Positions 16,881 through 27,156 of a DNA stretch of 64,000 nucleotides are shown piece by piece. Both the position numbers and the translations under genes were made by a program. A model generated the notes under the pieces. It was not told where the DNA came from, made no database searches, and worked only from the letters and a program-made list of their open reading frames with translations. How positions within the stretch are numbered: position 1 is the stretch's first letter; every line of letters begins with the position of its first letter. Source of the stretch: Bacteroidota bacterium (GTDB lineage: Bacteria > Bacteroidota > Bacteroidia > Cytophagales > Cytophagaceae); contig JAEYZG010000062.1 in the NCBI GenBank assembly GCA_023428135.1, positions 186,001 to 250,000 of the forward strand. Reading direction: 5' to 3'.

Positions 16881-16900
16881 CTTTTGGGGGCATCCAAAAG
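16881..16900 (-). terminator. Intrinsic terminator of the response-regulator gene
   Basis: Arms CTTTTGG and CCAAAAG (16881-16887, 16894-16900). On the minus strand CTTTTATTTTTT follows. It lies 39 bp past the stop of the gene at 16939. Confidence 0.6.
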
Positions 16901-16938
16901 TTAGCAGAGGGCTATAATAAATTACGAAAAAGAGAAAG

Positions 16939-17589
16939 TCAATCTATAAGATTATTCTGAATACAATATTTGATAAGGCCTACAGTATTTTTCACTCCCA
17001 ACTTTAAAATAATATTCTTTCTATGTGTATCAACTGTGCCGGTGCTAATAAATAGTTTTTCAGCAATAGTATTATTTGAACATTCCTGAACGATTAGCTT
17101 CAAAATCTCCAACTCTCTCTTTGTCAATACATTATCAATACTGGATGACTTTAAACTAAATGCAGGCATAAGGTCTTTGGTATTTTTTGCCCCGCTTGAA
17201 AAGAGCTCTTTACTGATATACATTTCACCCTGAGAAGCCATTTTTATAGCAGTAAGGAATACTTCTTTTCCTTCACTTTTATAAAGATAGCCATGTATTC
17301 CATATTTGAGGAGTTTAGTATAATAACGAGTCCCGTGATACATTGTCAGGATAATGACTTTCAGGTTTGGGTATTTTTCACGGATTTCCTTTGTAAGCGC
17401 AACGATATCCGTATCTGGCATATTGATATCCAGGAGAATGATATCAATACTTTTGCTGGCGAGTACAGAAAGTACCTCTGCCCCGTTTAGTGCCTGGCCT
17501 GAAATTTCTATCTCAGGCTCGTTTTTCATTAAACTTGACACCCCATCAATAAATAACTGATGATCGTCGGCAATTAAGATCTTTATCAT
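16939..17589 (-). CDS. NarL/FixJ-type response regulator
   Basis: 216 residues. The receiver domain has the acidic pair in LIADDHQLF, phosphoacceptor D54 in ILLDINMPD and Lys in YLYKSEGKE. The LuxR-type HTH covers about residues 150-216 (LTKRELEILKLIVQECSNNT, EKLFISTGTVDTHRKNII). The gene starts 11 bp after the giant kinase gene with a HisKA_3 module, the classical kinase type for NarL regulators, so the two very probably form one phosphorelay. It is followed by its own terminator. Confidence 0.92.
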   Translation of the reverse strand: MIKILIADDHQLFIDGVSSLMKNEPEIEISGQALNGAEVLSVLASKSIDIILLDINMPDTDIVALTKEIREKYPNLKVIILTMYHGTRYYTKLLKYGIHGYLYKSEGKEVFLTAIKMASQGEMYISKELFSSGAKNTKDLMPAFSLKSSSIDNVLTKRELEILKLIVQECSNNTIAEKLFISTGTVDTHRKNIILKLGVKNTVGLIKYCIQNNLID

Positions 17590-17600
17590 AGATATAGGGA

Positions 17601-20600
17601 TTAATCTATTTTCACTTTTAATGGTATACTTAAAATGACAGAGGTTCCCCTTTCGGAAGAGTCAAAATTGACAGTTCCTCTGAGAAAATTTACTCTCGCA
17701 ATGATATTGTTTAAACCTCTGCCCTTTTTTCGGGATTTAATAGTCTTCTCAAAGTTAAACCCTTTTCCGTCATCTTCCACAGTTACTACAAGAATATCAT
17801 TCTGATTTACAAACTGAATATCCATATTTTTTGCTTCGGAGTGCTTTAAAGCATTATTGATAAGCTCCTGAACCACGCGGAAAACCTCAATCTCGAAATC
17901 AGTCCGGAATTTTTTATTGATATTAAAGGATTTGAAATTAATAGTTACTTTGCCGGTACTTGTAATCCTTTTGCAAACAAAGTCTACCGCCAGAATAAGT
18001 CCATACTGTAATAAAACGTCCGGCATAAGATTGTTGGAGATCGACTTCAACTCCTTAAAGGCATCTTCAAGAAGGTTTAATGAACTGTCGAGATAACTTT
18101 CCCTATCGTCCACTCCGCTCTCCTTGAATGCAGTCAGATTCAGTTTCAGAGTAGAAAGCAGATATCCCATGCCATCATGCAGCTCTTCAGCAATTCTCTT
18201 GCGTTCATACTCCTGGGTTTTGATCACTTCCTTTGAAAGGATTGTTTGTTGAATGTTGATTTTCTTAAGCAGATTTTCACGCTCCCTGAAGGCTGCGACT
18301 TTCTTCTCTTCATTCAATGCATTTTCTATTGATACTGCCATCTGACCTGACAACAGTTGAAGGAATTGAATCCTTTCAGGAGTAAAGGCATTTGAGATAA
18401 GGTTATTTTCCAGATAAAGAGCCCCCATTATGTTGCCGGATTTCAAAATTGGCAAACACAACACCGATTTAAGATTCTTTTCATGAATCAGTTCATCTGA
18501 TGAAAATTTGGGATCATCCATAGCATTATCTATTACCAAACTATCTTTTGTATGCAATACATACTGAAAAATAGAATTGGGAATAAGTCCTGCTTCTTTG
18601 AAATCTATACTTTTAAGTACTGTAACAATAGGGTCATTCAAGGCACCTTCTGCTTCTACATAAAATTCTTCATCCTCATTTTTAAGAACCAATAGTCCCT
18701 TTTCGGCACCTGCATTTTCCAGCACTATTCTGATCATTTTTTCCAGGAGCCTTTCCAGGTTTATTTCTCCGGAAATAGCAGTAGATGCTTTCATGATACT
18801 TTTGAGGTCAAAACCTATTGCATCTCCTGCAGCCTGCTCCTGTTCATTCATTGTAGAATGATGCCCTCCAACTGTTTTTCCAAATTTCAGAAATGAAGGA
18901 TATCTGTTTTCAAGCTCTTCAACCTTGGCAATTGCTCCCCAGTGAAAGTATTGCTCTCTTGCTTTTTGTATATAAAACTCTCCTTGTACAGGCTCTTTAC
19001 GAGACAGGTTAAACTTACCCATCATCTCTAAGGCCAGTGCTTCTTCATGAAGGTATTCATATTGGCGGGCAAATGAAATAGCTTTTATATAATTAGCATG
19101 CGCCTTTTCATTTTTACCTTTTACTCTGTTTAACTCTGCCTCTATGATATAATACTTATGCAAGTAATTCATAGGAGCACTTTTGGAAAGCTTAGCAAGC
19201 TTCTTCTGATTATTCAATATCCGACTGAACATAACTTTCCTTTCTTTCCCCCCCTTTGCATTTATTACCGCGAGATAAGCTATTGACTGATAAAGATAAA
19301 AAGATGGCACCAATGGATTCCCTACAGAATTAGCCGCATACTTTTCCGCTTCTATTGCATACTTATATGCATCTTCATATTTGCACAGATAATAGGAAAG
19401 TAGCAGTTTGCAAATAAAATAATCAAAGGTTGAAGATTTGGTGATAAATCCCTCTTTATATGGATTTACCTTTGACTCATCAAAAAACTCTCCAATGAGC
19501 AATAAAGGATCTTTAGGATTTTCGTGCAGATTTTGTGCAGCCTGGGCAAACAAGCTATGACTGCACAATGGAGTAGACTGCTGTAGTTGAACAATCCTTC
19601 TGGTCCTCTCTCTCATTGAAACGATACTATCTCTTAACTGATTCCCTGATATGAATTCATTGATAGATTGAATTAAAACCGAATATGCAGCATACTCAAA
19701 ATCTCCAGCCTGGACACCTGCTTTATAAGCTTCTTCCAAAGGAGCTATTGTCTTTTTCAAGTGATCGAACACATGTGTCAGAAATGTATTGGAAACCATT
19801 CCAACTCTTGCCTTATGCTGCTCAGGTGGAAAATATTTTTCCTGTTCACTTGCAAGCTTTACCAGCCTTTTGCTGGTTGCATAATCTTCAAATCCACCTG
19901 AAATAATCAGAGCATAACTTACAGTAATATATGAAGACATAGCACAGTTACCATGTTTCACCATCAAAAGAAACGGCTTTGTTGCAAACAATGGGAACAA
20001 ATCGGGAAAAGAGAAATAAGAAGCAGAGGCTACGCTTGCAATAATCCTGATCGCTGCATATACTTTAGGATTATTCATTTTCTTACTCTTCCAAAAGCTG
20101 TCAAGTGAATTTGTACCCAAAGCTGCTTTAACTTTAAGCACATCCATCAATACATGGAACTTGTTTGGCTTTTCAGGATACTTCACTCCAAGAATTTTTA
20201 GAACCTTTAACGCAGTTACCACTGCTTCTTCAACTCTGGAAAGCGCAGTATAAGCTCTTATCCGAATCTCATATACCTTTACCTGATCTAATGTTATCTC
20301 TGTATTCTCCAGAACATGTTCAATCCAATCTTCCATTTTATCGTAATTTCCGCAGAGATAAGCACTTTCAGCAGCTTCACTATATAATGCAAGACTTAAA
20401 TCATAACTTTCTTTCCATGAGTTTTCAGAAAGAAGGTCTATTCCTCTAATTAAATAATCGAGGCTTGATGAGTAGGCAGAGGCTCTTTTAGCCTTTTTAC
20501 CCGCTAGTACAAAAAGTTCCGCAGCTTGCTTTCTCTCTTGATCTGAATCAAGGGCATTAATTCCTGAAACAAACTGATTGGCAATATCAAATATATATTC

Positions 20601-22694
20601 TTCAATCTGATCTTTTGAAAAATATGCAAGTAAGACTTTCCCCAACTGAAGGTGAAGTGTATCTCTTTCTTCTTCATTTATCAGCATATATACCGCCTGC
20701 TGAACTTTATCATGAGAAAACTTATAACTTCTTTCTACCGGAATTACAAGATCTTCTATCAATCCGATCTGAACATCCTGTGCCAGGTCATGCTCAGGTT
20801 TATTGCAAATGATAGAAAGTAAGAGAAGATCAAAGCGGTTGCCAAGACAGGCAGCAAGTTTAAAAACTTTCTGAGTTTCCTCTGGAAGCTTTTGTATTCG
20901 GGCGGCTACAAGATCCACAACATTGTCCGTGATATTAAGTTCTTCCGTACCTTTGATATCAAGCTCCCATTGACGTTTTATAAAATCGAAATTCAGAAGT
21001 TTTTCCTCATATAAAGATTTGAGGAACTGATGCACAAAGAAAGCATTACCTTTAGTTTTGTGATAGACAAGATCGACAAGATGGTTCTTTTGTAACTCTG
21101 CAATTCCGAATGATTCATTGATCATGCAATTTACATCATCAAAGGTAAGATTTTTAATATGTATAGATCTTACAGGAATTGACGACTTTATATCACTTAC
21201 TACTTTGTTTAAGGGGTGATATTCCCCCACTTCATTATCCCTCAGAGCTCCTATAATCAGAAGGTTGCTTATCTCTTTACCGGATAAAAGTAGTTTGAGC
21301 AATTCAAGGGAAGCGTTGTCTGCCCATTGAAGATCATCAATAAATATTACAAGGGGACTATCTTCAGTGGCAATAGATTTAATAAAATTTCTTGTTACGA
21401 AATTAAACCTGTTAAGTGTTTCTGCCGGGGTTAGTGATGGTACTTCAGGCTGGACACCAATTAGTAATTCAAGGTTAGGAACTACTTCTGTGAGTATTTT
21501 TCCGTTCGCCCCTACTGCTGTGCTGATGATGTTCTTCCATTGGTTAAGCTTTTCATGCTTTTCCTTTAGAATAAAATCTACAAATTCCCTGAAAGCAATG
21601 ATGAATGCATAGTAAGGTATATTTTGCTGTATCTGGTTAAATTTCCCCTCTATAAAACATCCCCTTTTATCAATAACCTTAGTACATATTTGCCTTACCA
21701 TTAAAGATTTCCCCACGCCTGAATATCCTGTAACCTGCATAAAACCCGTCTTTCCAGCGCATACTTCATCAAATGCTTCCTCAAGTTGTTGAATTTCCAG
21801 ATCCCTTCCGTATATCCTCTTAGAGATTTGAAAATTAGAAGAAAAGTCAGTACAACATAAAGGGAATACTTCTATATTGCCATTATTAAGCAACTGTTCA
21901 TAACAGTTTTCCAGATCATCTTTTACGCCACTTGCAGACTGATATCTATCTTCAGGATTTTTGCTGATCATTTTACTGATCATGTCGGATAAAATATCAG
22001 GCACTTCTACTTTCAGCTTGGTTAACGGCCTTGGACTTTTAGCAATATGGAAATGTATTATTTCCATTGAATCTTCAGAATAAAAGGGATTTAATCCTCC
22101 AAGCATTTCATAGAATATAACTCCAAGAGAATATATATCACTTCGGCTATCTGTCTTCCATTGCACCCTTCCGCTTTGCTCAGGAGAAATATATTCAAGC
22201 TTAGTTTCACCTGATAGAAAATTAAGGTTGGCAACTTTACTATTTGAATGCGTAGATCTACTAAAGTTTAATATTTTTATGTCAAAAGTATCCGGAGAAA
22301 TAAAAAGGTTGTAGGGGTTGATAGCATGGTGAACAATTCTCCTTTGGTGTAGCTCATCCAGAAGACCGCAAATATTTATACTGATTTTAAAAAAAGTATT
22401 CAGATCTATCGGTACTTTTTTAATAAATTCAGAAAGCCTTATCCCGTCGATATCTTCAATAAAAATTCCAGCTAAAGCTGATGTGCTTTCGAGATGAATG
22501 TGCCTGGGTACTCCTGGAAATGAAATTTCATTTGCAATGGCAAATTCATGTCTTAATCTTGCAAGACTATTCTGATCACTTGGTGATTTTAATGCTTTGA
22601 GAAGAAAAGTTTCGGAATTAACTGCAACCCGATAAAGCACAGTGCTATAATCAGATTGAATTTCTTCTACTATACCATAGGACGGAAATTCCAT
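17601..22694 (-). CDS. Giant (pseudo)kinase-AAA-TPR-GAF-histidine kinase signalling protein
   Basis: 1697 residues. In order: a Ser/Thr-kinase-like domain (1-270); an AAA/NACHT-like ATPase with P-loop GYSGVGKS (323-330) and Walker B FIDDLQWAD; a long helical TPR-like region (about 650-1230); a GAF domain (about 1270-1420, GLLVLKNEDEEFYVEAEGAL); a HisKA_3 dimerisation domain with H1506 in RIAEELHDGMG; and an HATPase (ELINNALKHSEAKN, GRGLNNIIARV). The kinase domain keeps the ATP-lysine K33 and the SPEQ loop. However, the HRDxKPxN motif reads HHAINPYN (catalytic Asp replaced by A124) and DFG reads NFS (N143). It is therefore probably a pseudokinase used for binding or regulation. The partner is the NarL-type regulator directly downstream. 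Confidence 0.9.
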   Translation of the reverse strand: MEFPSYGIVEEIQSDYSTVLYRVAVNSETFLLKALKSPSDQNSLARLRHEFAIANEISFPGVPRHIHLESTSALAGIFIEDIDGIRLSEFIKKVPIDLNTFFKISINICGLLDELHQRRIVHHAINPYNLFISPDTFDIKILNFSRSTHSNSKVANLNFLSGETKLEYISPEQSGRVQWKTDSRSDIYSLGVIFYEMLGGLNPFYSEDSMEIIHFHIAKSPRPLTKLKVEVPDILSDMISKMISKNPEDRYQSASGVKDDLENCYEQLLNNGNIEVFPLCCTDFSSNFQISKRIYGRDLEIQQLEEAFDEVCAGKTGFMQVTGYSGVGKSLMVRQICTKVIDKRGCFIEGKFNQIQQNIPYYAFIIAFREFVDFILKEKHEKLNQWKNIISTAVGANGKILTEVVPNLELLIGVQPEVPSLTPAETLNRFNFVTRNFIKSIATEDSPLVIFIDDLQWADNASLELLKLLLSGKEISNLLIIGALRDNEVGEYHPLNKVVSDIKSSIPVRSIHIKNLTFDDVNCMINESFGIAELQKNHLVDLVYHKTKGNAFFVHQFLKSLYEEKLLNFDFIKRQWELDIKGTEELNITDNVVDLVAARIQKLPEETQKVFKLAACLGNRFDLLLLSIICNKPEHDLAQDVQIGLIEDLVIPVERSYKFSHDKVQQAVYMLINEEERDTLHLQLGKVLLAYFSKDQIEEYIFDIANQFVSGINALDSDQERKQAAELFVLAGKKAKRASAYSSSLDYLIRGIDLLSENSWKESYDLSLALYSEAAESAYLCGNYDKMEDWIEHVLENTEITLDQVKVYEIRIRAYTALSRVEEAVVTALKVLKILGVKYPEKPNKFHVLMDVLKVKAALGTNSLDSFWKSKKMNNPKVYAAIRIIASVASASYFSFPDLFPLFATKPFLLMVKHGNCAMSSYITVSYALIISGGFEDYATSKRLVKLASEQEKYFPPEQHKARVGMVSNTFLTHVFDHLKKTIAPLEEAYKAGVQAGDFEYAAYSVLIQSINEFISGNQLRDSIVSMRERTRRIVQLQQSTPLCSHSLFAQAAQNLHENPKDPLLLIGEFFDESKVNPYKEGFITKSSTFDYFICKLLLSYYLCKYEDAYKYAIEAEKYAANSVGNPLVPSFYLYQSIAYLAVINAKGGKERKVMFSRILNNQKKLAKLSKSAPMNYLHKYYIIEAELNRVKGKNEKAHANYIKAISFARQYEYLHEEALALEMMGKFNLSRKEPVQGEFYIQKAREQYFHWGAIAKVEELENRYPSFLKFGKTVGGHHSTMNEQEQAAGDAIGFDLKSIMKASTAISGEINLERLLEKMIRIVLENAGAEKGLLVLKNEDEEFYVEAEGALNDPIVTVLKSIDFKEAGLIPNSIFQYVLHTKDSLVIDNAMDDPKFSSDELIHEKNLKSVLCLPILKSGNIMGALYLENNLISNAFTPERIQFLQLLSGQMAVSIENALNEEKKVAAFRERENLLKKINIQQTILSKEVIKTQEYERKRIAEELHDGMGYLLSTLKLNLTAFKESGVDDRESYLDSSLNLLEDAFKELKSISNNLMPDVLLQYGLILAVDFVCKRITSTGKVTINFKSFNINKKFRTDFEIEVFRVVQELINNALKHSEAKNMDIQFVNQNDILVVTVEDDGKGFNFEKTIKSRKKGRGLNNIIARVNFLRGTVNFDSSERGTSVILSIPLKVKID

Positions 22695-22940
22695 TTCGAA
22701 TGAATATTTAGTTTAATACCTGAAGATAAAGTGATAAGACTTGCCTAAGAGATGTTAAATTTATAAAAAATGGAATAAATAAGCTTTATACAGGCATAAA
22801 TAAATTCCAGAAAAGTCATATTTTTAACATAAAAAATCGGAAATTTACTAAAAGCATAGTAAAATCTGAAATTCCATCCTCATAACCGTTAAGTTATCTC
22901 ATAAATAACGCTTAGCAGGGGAACCTCAAAAAAATTGAAA

Positions 22941-24188
22941 ATGAAATTCGAAGAATATCCTATTCCACAAGAAATAAAAAAAAGTCTGGAAGAAGCTGGT
23001 TTGAAAAGACCGACTGACATTCAGTTCAAGTGTATTCAGCCTATTCTGAATAAGGAAGACGTACTGGCAATTGCACAAACTGGTACTGGCAAAACAGCTG
23101 CATTTGTAATCCCAATCCTCACGCTGCTTCACGAGTCCAAACATAAGAACAATAACATCAAATGCCTTGTAATGGTGCCTACCAGAGAGCTGGCAGTACA
23201 AATCAATGAAGTATTTGAGAAGATTGGGAAATACACAAAAATCAAGTCTTTTGCCATTTATGGAGGAGTGGAACAAGAGGCTCAGATCAGTCAACTGTCA
23301 GGGAGAATTGATGTACTTATTGCCACACCAGGTAGAATGTTTGACCTTGCCCATCAGGGGCATTTAAGTCTTGAAAACGTAGAAATACTGGTTCTGGATG
23401 AAGCAGATCATATGCTTGATCTTGGTTTTATCAAGGATATAAAAGACGTTAAACAGATGCTGACCAAAAAGCATCAGACGCTTTTCTTCTCTGCAACGAT
23501 AGATAAGAAAATTAAGGAAATCGCTTATTCCCTTGTCAGAAATGCAATAAGGATACAAATATCTCCCAAAGATCCTGTGTCAAAAAAAATAGACCATTTT
23601 GTAGCCTTTGTTGAAATGGATGATAAAAGGTTTTTCCTTGAAAGAATAGTGAAAGATAATGCTCAGAAAAAAATTCTTGCTTTTGTAAGAACCAAGGTAC
23701 GTGCAGAACGATTATCAGCCGCAATGGAAAGAGCAGGTATTGCAGCTCTTACCTTGCACGGAGATAAAGAACAGGAAGACCGGTTGAAGGTATTGAACTT
23801 ATTTAAGCAGGGCAAATCAAAGGTACTTATTGCAACAGATGTCAGTGCAAGAGGTATCGATATTTCTAATGTAGAAATTGTAGTAAACTATGACCTTCCG
23901 GAACAACCCGAAAACTATGTTCATCGAATCGGAAGAACAGGTCGTGGGAATGACAAAGGAAGAGCCATTTCATTCTGCAGCAAAGATGAACTTTCATTAT
24001 TAGAAACTATTGAGGAATATATAGGAAAAGAAATCACAGTAATGGAAATCAGTAAACAGGACTACATAGAAACCATTGAATCTACTGAGGAAAATAATAC
24101 GGATTGGAAATCTTTAATGAAGAATGTTGAAGACCTTGATTTTGATAAAAATATTCAGAAGGGGAAACATTCAAAAAAGAAAAAATAA
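22941..24188 (+). CDS. DEAD-box ATP-dependent RNA helicase
   Basis: 415 residues from the ATG at 22941; a TTG two codons earlier is also in frame. All helicase motifs are present: Q motif (PTDIQ), motif I AQTGTGKT, Ia PTRELA, TPGR, II DEAD, III SAT, V ARGIDI and VI HRIGRTGR. The C-terminal extension is short and ends in KHSKKKK, a basic RNA-binding tail. The length and tail are like RhlE-type helicases, which act in ribosome assembly, RNA decay or cold adaptation. It is monocistronic. Confidence 0.93.
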   Translation: MKFEEYPIPQEIKKSLEEAGLKRPTDIQFKCIQPILNKEDVLAIAQTGTGKTAAFVIPILTLLHESKHKNNNIKCLVMVPTRELAVQINEVFEKIGKYTKIKSFAIYGGVEQEAQISQLSGRIDVLIATPGRMFDLAHQGHLSLENVEILVLDEADHMLDLGFIKDIKDVKQMLTKKHQTLFFSATIDKKIKEIAYSLVRNAIRIQISPKDPVSKKIDHFVAFVEMDDKRFFLERIVKDNAQKKILAFVRTKVRAERLSAAMERAGIAALTLHGDKEQEDRLKVLNLFKQGKSKVLIATDVSARGIDISNVEIVVNYDLPEQPENYVHRIGRTGRGNDKGRAISFCSKDELSLLETIEEYIGKEITVMEISKQDYIETIESTEENNTDWKSLMKNVEDLDFDKNIQKGKHSKKKK

Positions 24189-24302
24189 TTTGACAACTTA
24201 ATTCACCTGAAACAATGTTAGATATTATAATGACTTATGGTTAATCAAAAATAAAAAAATAGGACCAGAGGGTTTCTTACTATTATAAAAAGGTCAAGCT
24301 GT

Positions 24303-27113
24303 ATGTTCAACAGAAAGAAGAAAACCTTAAATATCAAAAAAAAGAGAGCAACAGGAAAACATCCGCTGCTTCGAAAATTGGTCCTCAAAATAAAAGCAGG
24401 AACCTCTGACTTTATTACTATTAAAGGAATACTTAATACTATTTTTAGCATTTATCCACCAAGTTCTGTTATCATACTGCTTGAAGATAACTTTAAATCA
24501 AAATCAAAGAAAGTATCTAAACTGAAAAAGTTCCTTTTTAGTCACAATCTATATTTACATAAAATCATTAACCAATCCACAGTAAAAGCTGAAAAGGTAT
24601 ATCTTATACCTTCGGAAAGTCAGATTGAAATCACTGAAAACATAATAAAAATTGATAAGACGCGAGATGTCCCTATTGAAGAAAAGATATCATTTCTGGA
24701 AATTGAGAATGGTAAAATAAATTTTACTCCGGCATCTTACTCGGAGATTGAAGAAAAAAGATACAAGATCAGGCATCTGCGATTATGTATCTCAAAACTC
24801 AACAGGATTTACCGTGAAAATAAACATCAAGAAAACTTAAATAACAAAAAAATAGAAGGCAGTACAAATCTTATCTCAAGCTATATACTTGAAAACATTA
24901 TTGATTCTACCAACCTGATCATAGTAGGTGTAAGTGAAAACGGAGTTATACAAATTTATAACAAAGCAGCTGAGGTCACTTCAGGTTTTTCAAGAAAAGA
25001 AATGATCGGTAAAAAGTGGCTCGATTATGTGACGCCCAAAGATGTCTACAAATATTATTCTGGCAAGTCCAAGCAAAACTTCAAGAACTTTGAGACTTCC
25101 CTCATAACGAAATCGGGCGAAGAAAAAATTATTCATTGGCAAACTAACGAAGTCCATTTCGGTGGAGAGTTAATTGGTTCAATTGCCCTTGGCATGGACA
25201 TTTCTGGACTAATCAAATATATTAACAAGTTAAATGAAGGGCATGAAAAGTTTAAGGCTCTTGAAGAAAATAGACTCTTTGGTATTGTAAGAAGATCTCC
25301 CTATGGAAAATATATTTCAGCAAACCAAACCTTCTGTCAACTCACAGAATATTCGCTGGATGAAATTACAGAACTAACATTAGATGTCCTTACTTACCAT
25401 GAAGACCTGGATAAGGAAAGAGTATTGATTGACCAGTTAATATCAGGTAAAATCTCTACCTATAAAATTGAGAAACGATTAATAACAAAATCAGGAAAAG
25501 TTATATGGGTTGAAGTGAATGCTGCACCATATAAAAATCTGTATGGGAAGATAGAATACTTCATTATAATAATTGAAAACATAGACCAAAGAAAAAAAGC
25601 TGAATACACATTAAAGCAAAATGAAACGAAATATAAAATTCTAGCTGATAATCCTACAATAGGCTTCGCCTTCTCAGATGAAAGAGGCTTCCTGATTGAA
25701 AGTAACGAAGCATTTCACAACATGCTTGGTTATCAAAAGAACGAACTTCTGGGAAGACATTTTAAAGACTTCACCTATCATGAAGATGCAAAGAGAGAAG
25801 CAGATTTACTTGAAAAAATTTCTACAGGAGAAATCAATGATTACCAGATTGAAAAGAGGTACATGAATAAAAATAAAGATGTATTCTGGGTCGATTTGAA
25901 TTTAAGTACTGTAAGGAATGAAAAAAATGAAATTCAGTATTTCATCTGCATTACTCAAAATATAGATGCAAGAAAAAAAGCAGAAGAAGCACTGAAAGAA
26001 AGTGAAGAACAATATCGATTTCTTGCCAACACCGTTCCTCAGATATTTTGGAGTGCAGACGAAAATGGTATTGTTAATTTTTTCAACAAAAAATGGATAG
26101 AATTTACCGGATTATCAGAGGAAGAATCCATTAACAGCGGATGGTTTTCTGCTATCTACCCGGAGGATACAGCGTCAACAGAAAAAGAATGGTATGAAGC
26201 CGTAAACCAAGGAATAAAATATGAAAAAGAACTGAGGTTAATGAACAGGGAAGGAAAATACAAATGGTTTCTTTCCAAAGCAACGCCATTAAAAGATGCT
26301 AAAGGAAATATCATAAAATGGTTCGGTACCTGCATGGATATTCATGATCTGAAAATTGCTATTCAAAACCTTGAAGATGCTTACAAAGAATTAAAAAAAG
26401 CCAATATAGACCTTGACAATTTTATTTATACAGCTTCTCACGATTTAAAAGCTCCTGTATCAAATATTGAAGGGCTTGTAATATATCTTGATCAGCTGTT
26501 AAAGGAAACATCTTCGCCAAACGAGCAAAATGAAGAAGTTGAGAGCCTTATAGATATGATGTACCAAAGCTTGACGAAATTCAAAAAAACCATTGAAGAT
26601 CTCTCTGACGTAACCAAGGCACAAGGAAACGGTACATCACGGGATTTGACCCTGATCAATCTATACGATGCTCTAGAAGAAGCCAAAATAACACTAATGA
26701 ACGATATCAATAACTCCAAATGTATCATTACCTATCAATTGAATGCCCCTGAAATTAGGTTTTCCATAAAGGATTTCAGAAGCATTTTATACAACTTACT
26801 GAGTAATGCCATTAAATACAGATCCAGGAAGAGAAAATGCAGGATAATGGTTAAAACCTACTATCAAAAAGATGCAATAGTATTAGAGGTGAAAGATAAT
26901 GGCATTGGAATTGCCCCTAAAAACCAGGGAGGAATGTTTCAGATATTCAGAAGGGTTCACAATCAAAAACTGAATGTAGAAGGAACAGGAGTTGGCCTAT
27001 ACATTTTAAAGAGAATAATGGATAATAACAATGGCTCAATACAAGTAGAAAGTGAAGTGGATAAGGGAAGTACATTCAGATTTACATTTTCTAATCAAAA
27101 AAATAACCTGTGA
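24303..27113 (+). CDS. Multi-PAS sensor histidine kinase with cryptic CheB-like N-terminus
   Basis: 936 residues, no transmembrane helix, so cytoplasmic. Four PAS/PAC units fill about 200-690 (SENGVIQIYNKAAEVTSGFS; NQTFCQLTEYSLDEITELTL; SNEAFHNMLGYQKNELLGRH; WSADENGIVNFFNKKWIEFT). HisKA follows with H713 in YTASHDLKAPVSN, and then the HATPase (LLSNAIKYRS, KDNGIGIAP, GTGVGLYILKRIM). Residues 40-120 look like a CheB methylesterase core without its catalytic Ser and His (IYPPSSVIILLEDN, then KAEKVYLIPSESQIEI). Such kinases are often fused to CheB/CheR, which supports a decayed CheB origin. There is no adjacent response regulator. Confidence 0.88.
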   Translation: MFNRKKKTLNIKKKRATGKHPLLRKLVLKIKAGTSDFITIKGILNTIFSIYPPSSVIILLEDNFKSKSKKVSKLKKFLFSHNLYLHKIINQSTVKAEKVYLIPSESQIEITENIIKIDKTRDVPIEEKISFLEIENGKINFTPASYSEIEEKRYKIRHLRLCISKLNRIYRENKHQENLNNKKIEGSTNLISSYILENIIDSTNLIIVGVSENGVIQIYNKAAEVTSGFSRKEMIGKKWLDYVTPKDVYKYYSGKSKQNFKNFETSLITKSGEEKIIHWQTNEVHFGGELIGSIALGMDISGLIKYINKLNEGHEKFKALEENRLFGIVRRSPYGKYISANQTFCQLTEYSLDEITELTLDVLTYHEDLDKERVLIDQLISGKISTYKIEKRLITKSGKVIWVEVNAAPYKNLYGKIEYFIIIIENIDQRKKAEYTLKQNETKYKILADNPTIGFAFSDERGFLIESNEAFHNMLGYQKNELLGRHFKDFTYHEDAKREADLLEKISTGEINDYQIEKRYMNKNKDVFWVDLNLSTVRNEKNEIQYFICITQNIDARKKAEEALKESEEQYRFLANTVPQIFWSADENGIVNFFNKKWIEFTGLSEEESINSGWFSAIYPEDTASTEKEWYEAVNQGIKYEKELRLMNREGKYKWFLSKATPLKDAKGNIIKWFGTCMDIHDLKIAIQNLEDAYKELKKANIDLDNFIYTASHDLKAPVSNIEGLVIYLDQLLKETSSPNEQNEEVESLIDMMYQSLTKFKKTIEDLSDVTKAQGNGTSRDLTLINLYDALEEAKITLMNDINNSKCIITYQLNAPEIRFSIKDFRSILYNLLSNAIKYRSRKRKCRIMVKTYYQKDAIVLEVKDNGIGIAPKNQGGMFQIFRRVHNQKLNVEGTGVGLYILKRIMDNNNGSIQVESEVDKGSTFRFTFSNQKNNL

Positions 27114-27131
27114 AATTGCTTCCACAGGTTA
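27104..27131. terminator. Hairpin between convergent genes
   Basis: TAACCTGTG at 27104-27112 and its complement at 27123-27131 with a 10-nt loop. It overlaps the end of the PAS-kinase gene. No long T run follows. Confidence 0.5.
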
Positions 27132-27156
27132 CCAATAAACTTATTACTAGAGAAAA

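Larger units (their letters stand above)
16398..16938. other. 540-bp intergenic region with remnant and three hairpins
   Basis: Besides the gene remnant and its terminator, this stretch holds a large stem-loop with a T-rich loop at 16775-16817 and the terminator of the NarL-type gene at 16881-16900. No intact gene is seen. Confidence 0.6.

Noticed and set aside
20165..20449. Open frames opposite the giant kinase gene
   Set aside because: Leucine-rich antisense of helical repeats, no recognisable protein.
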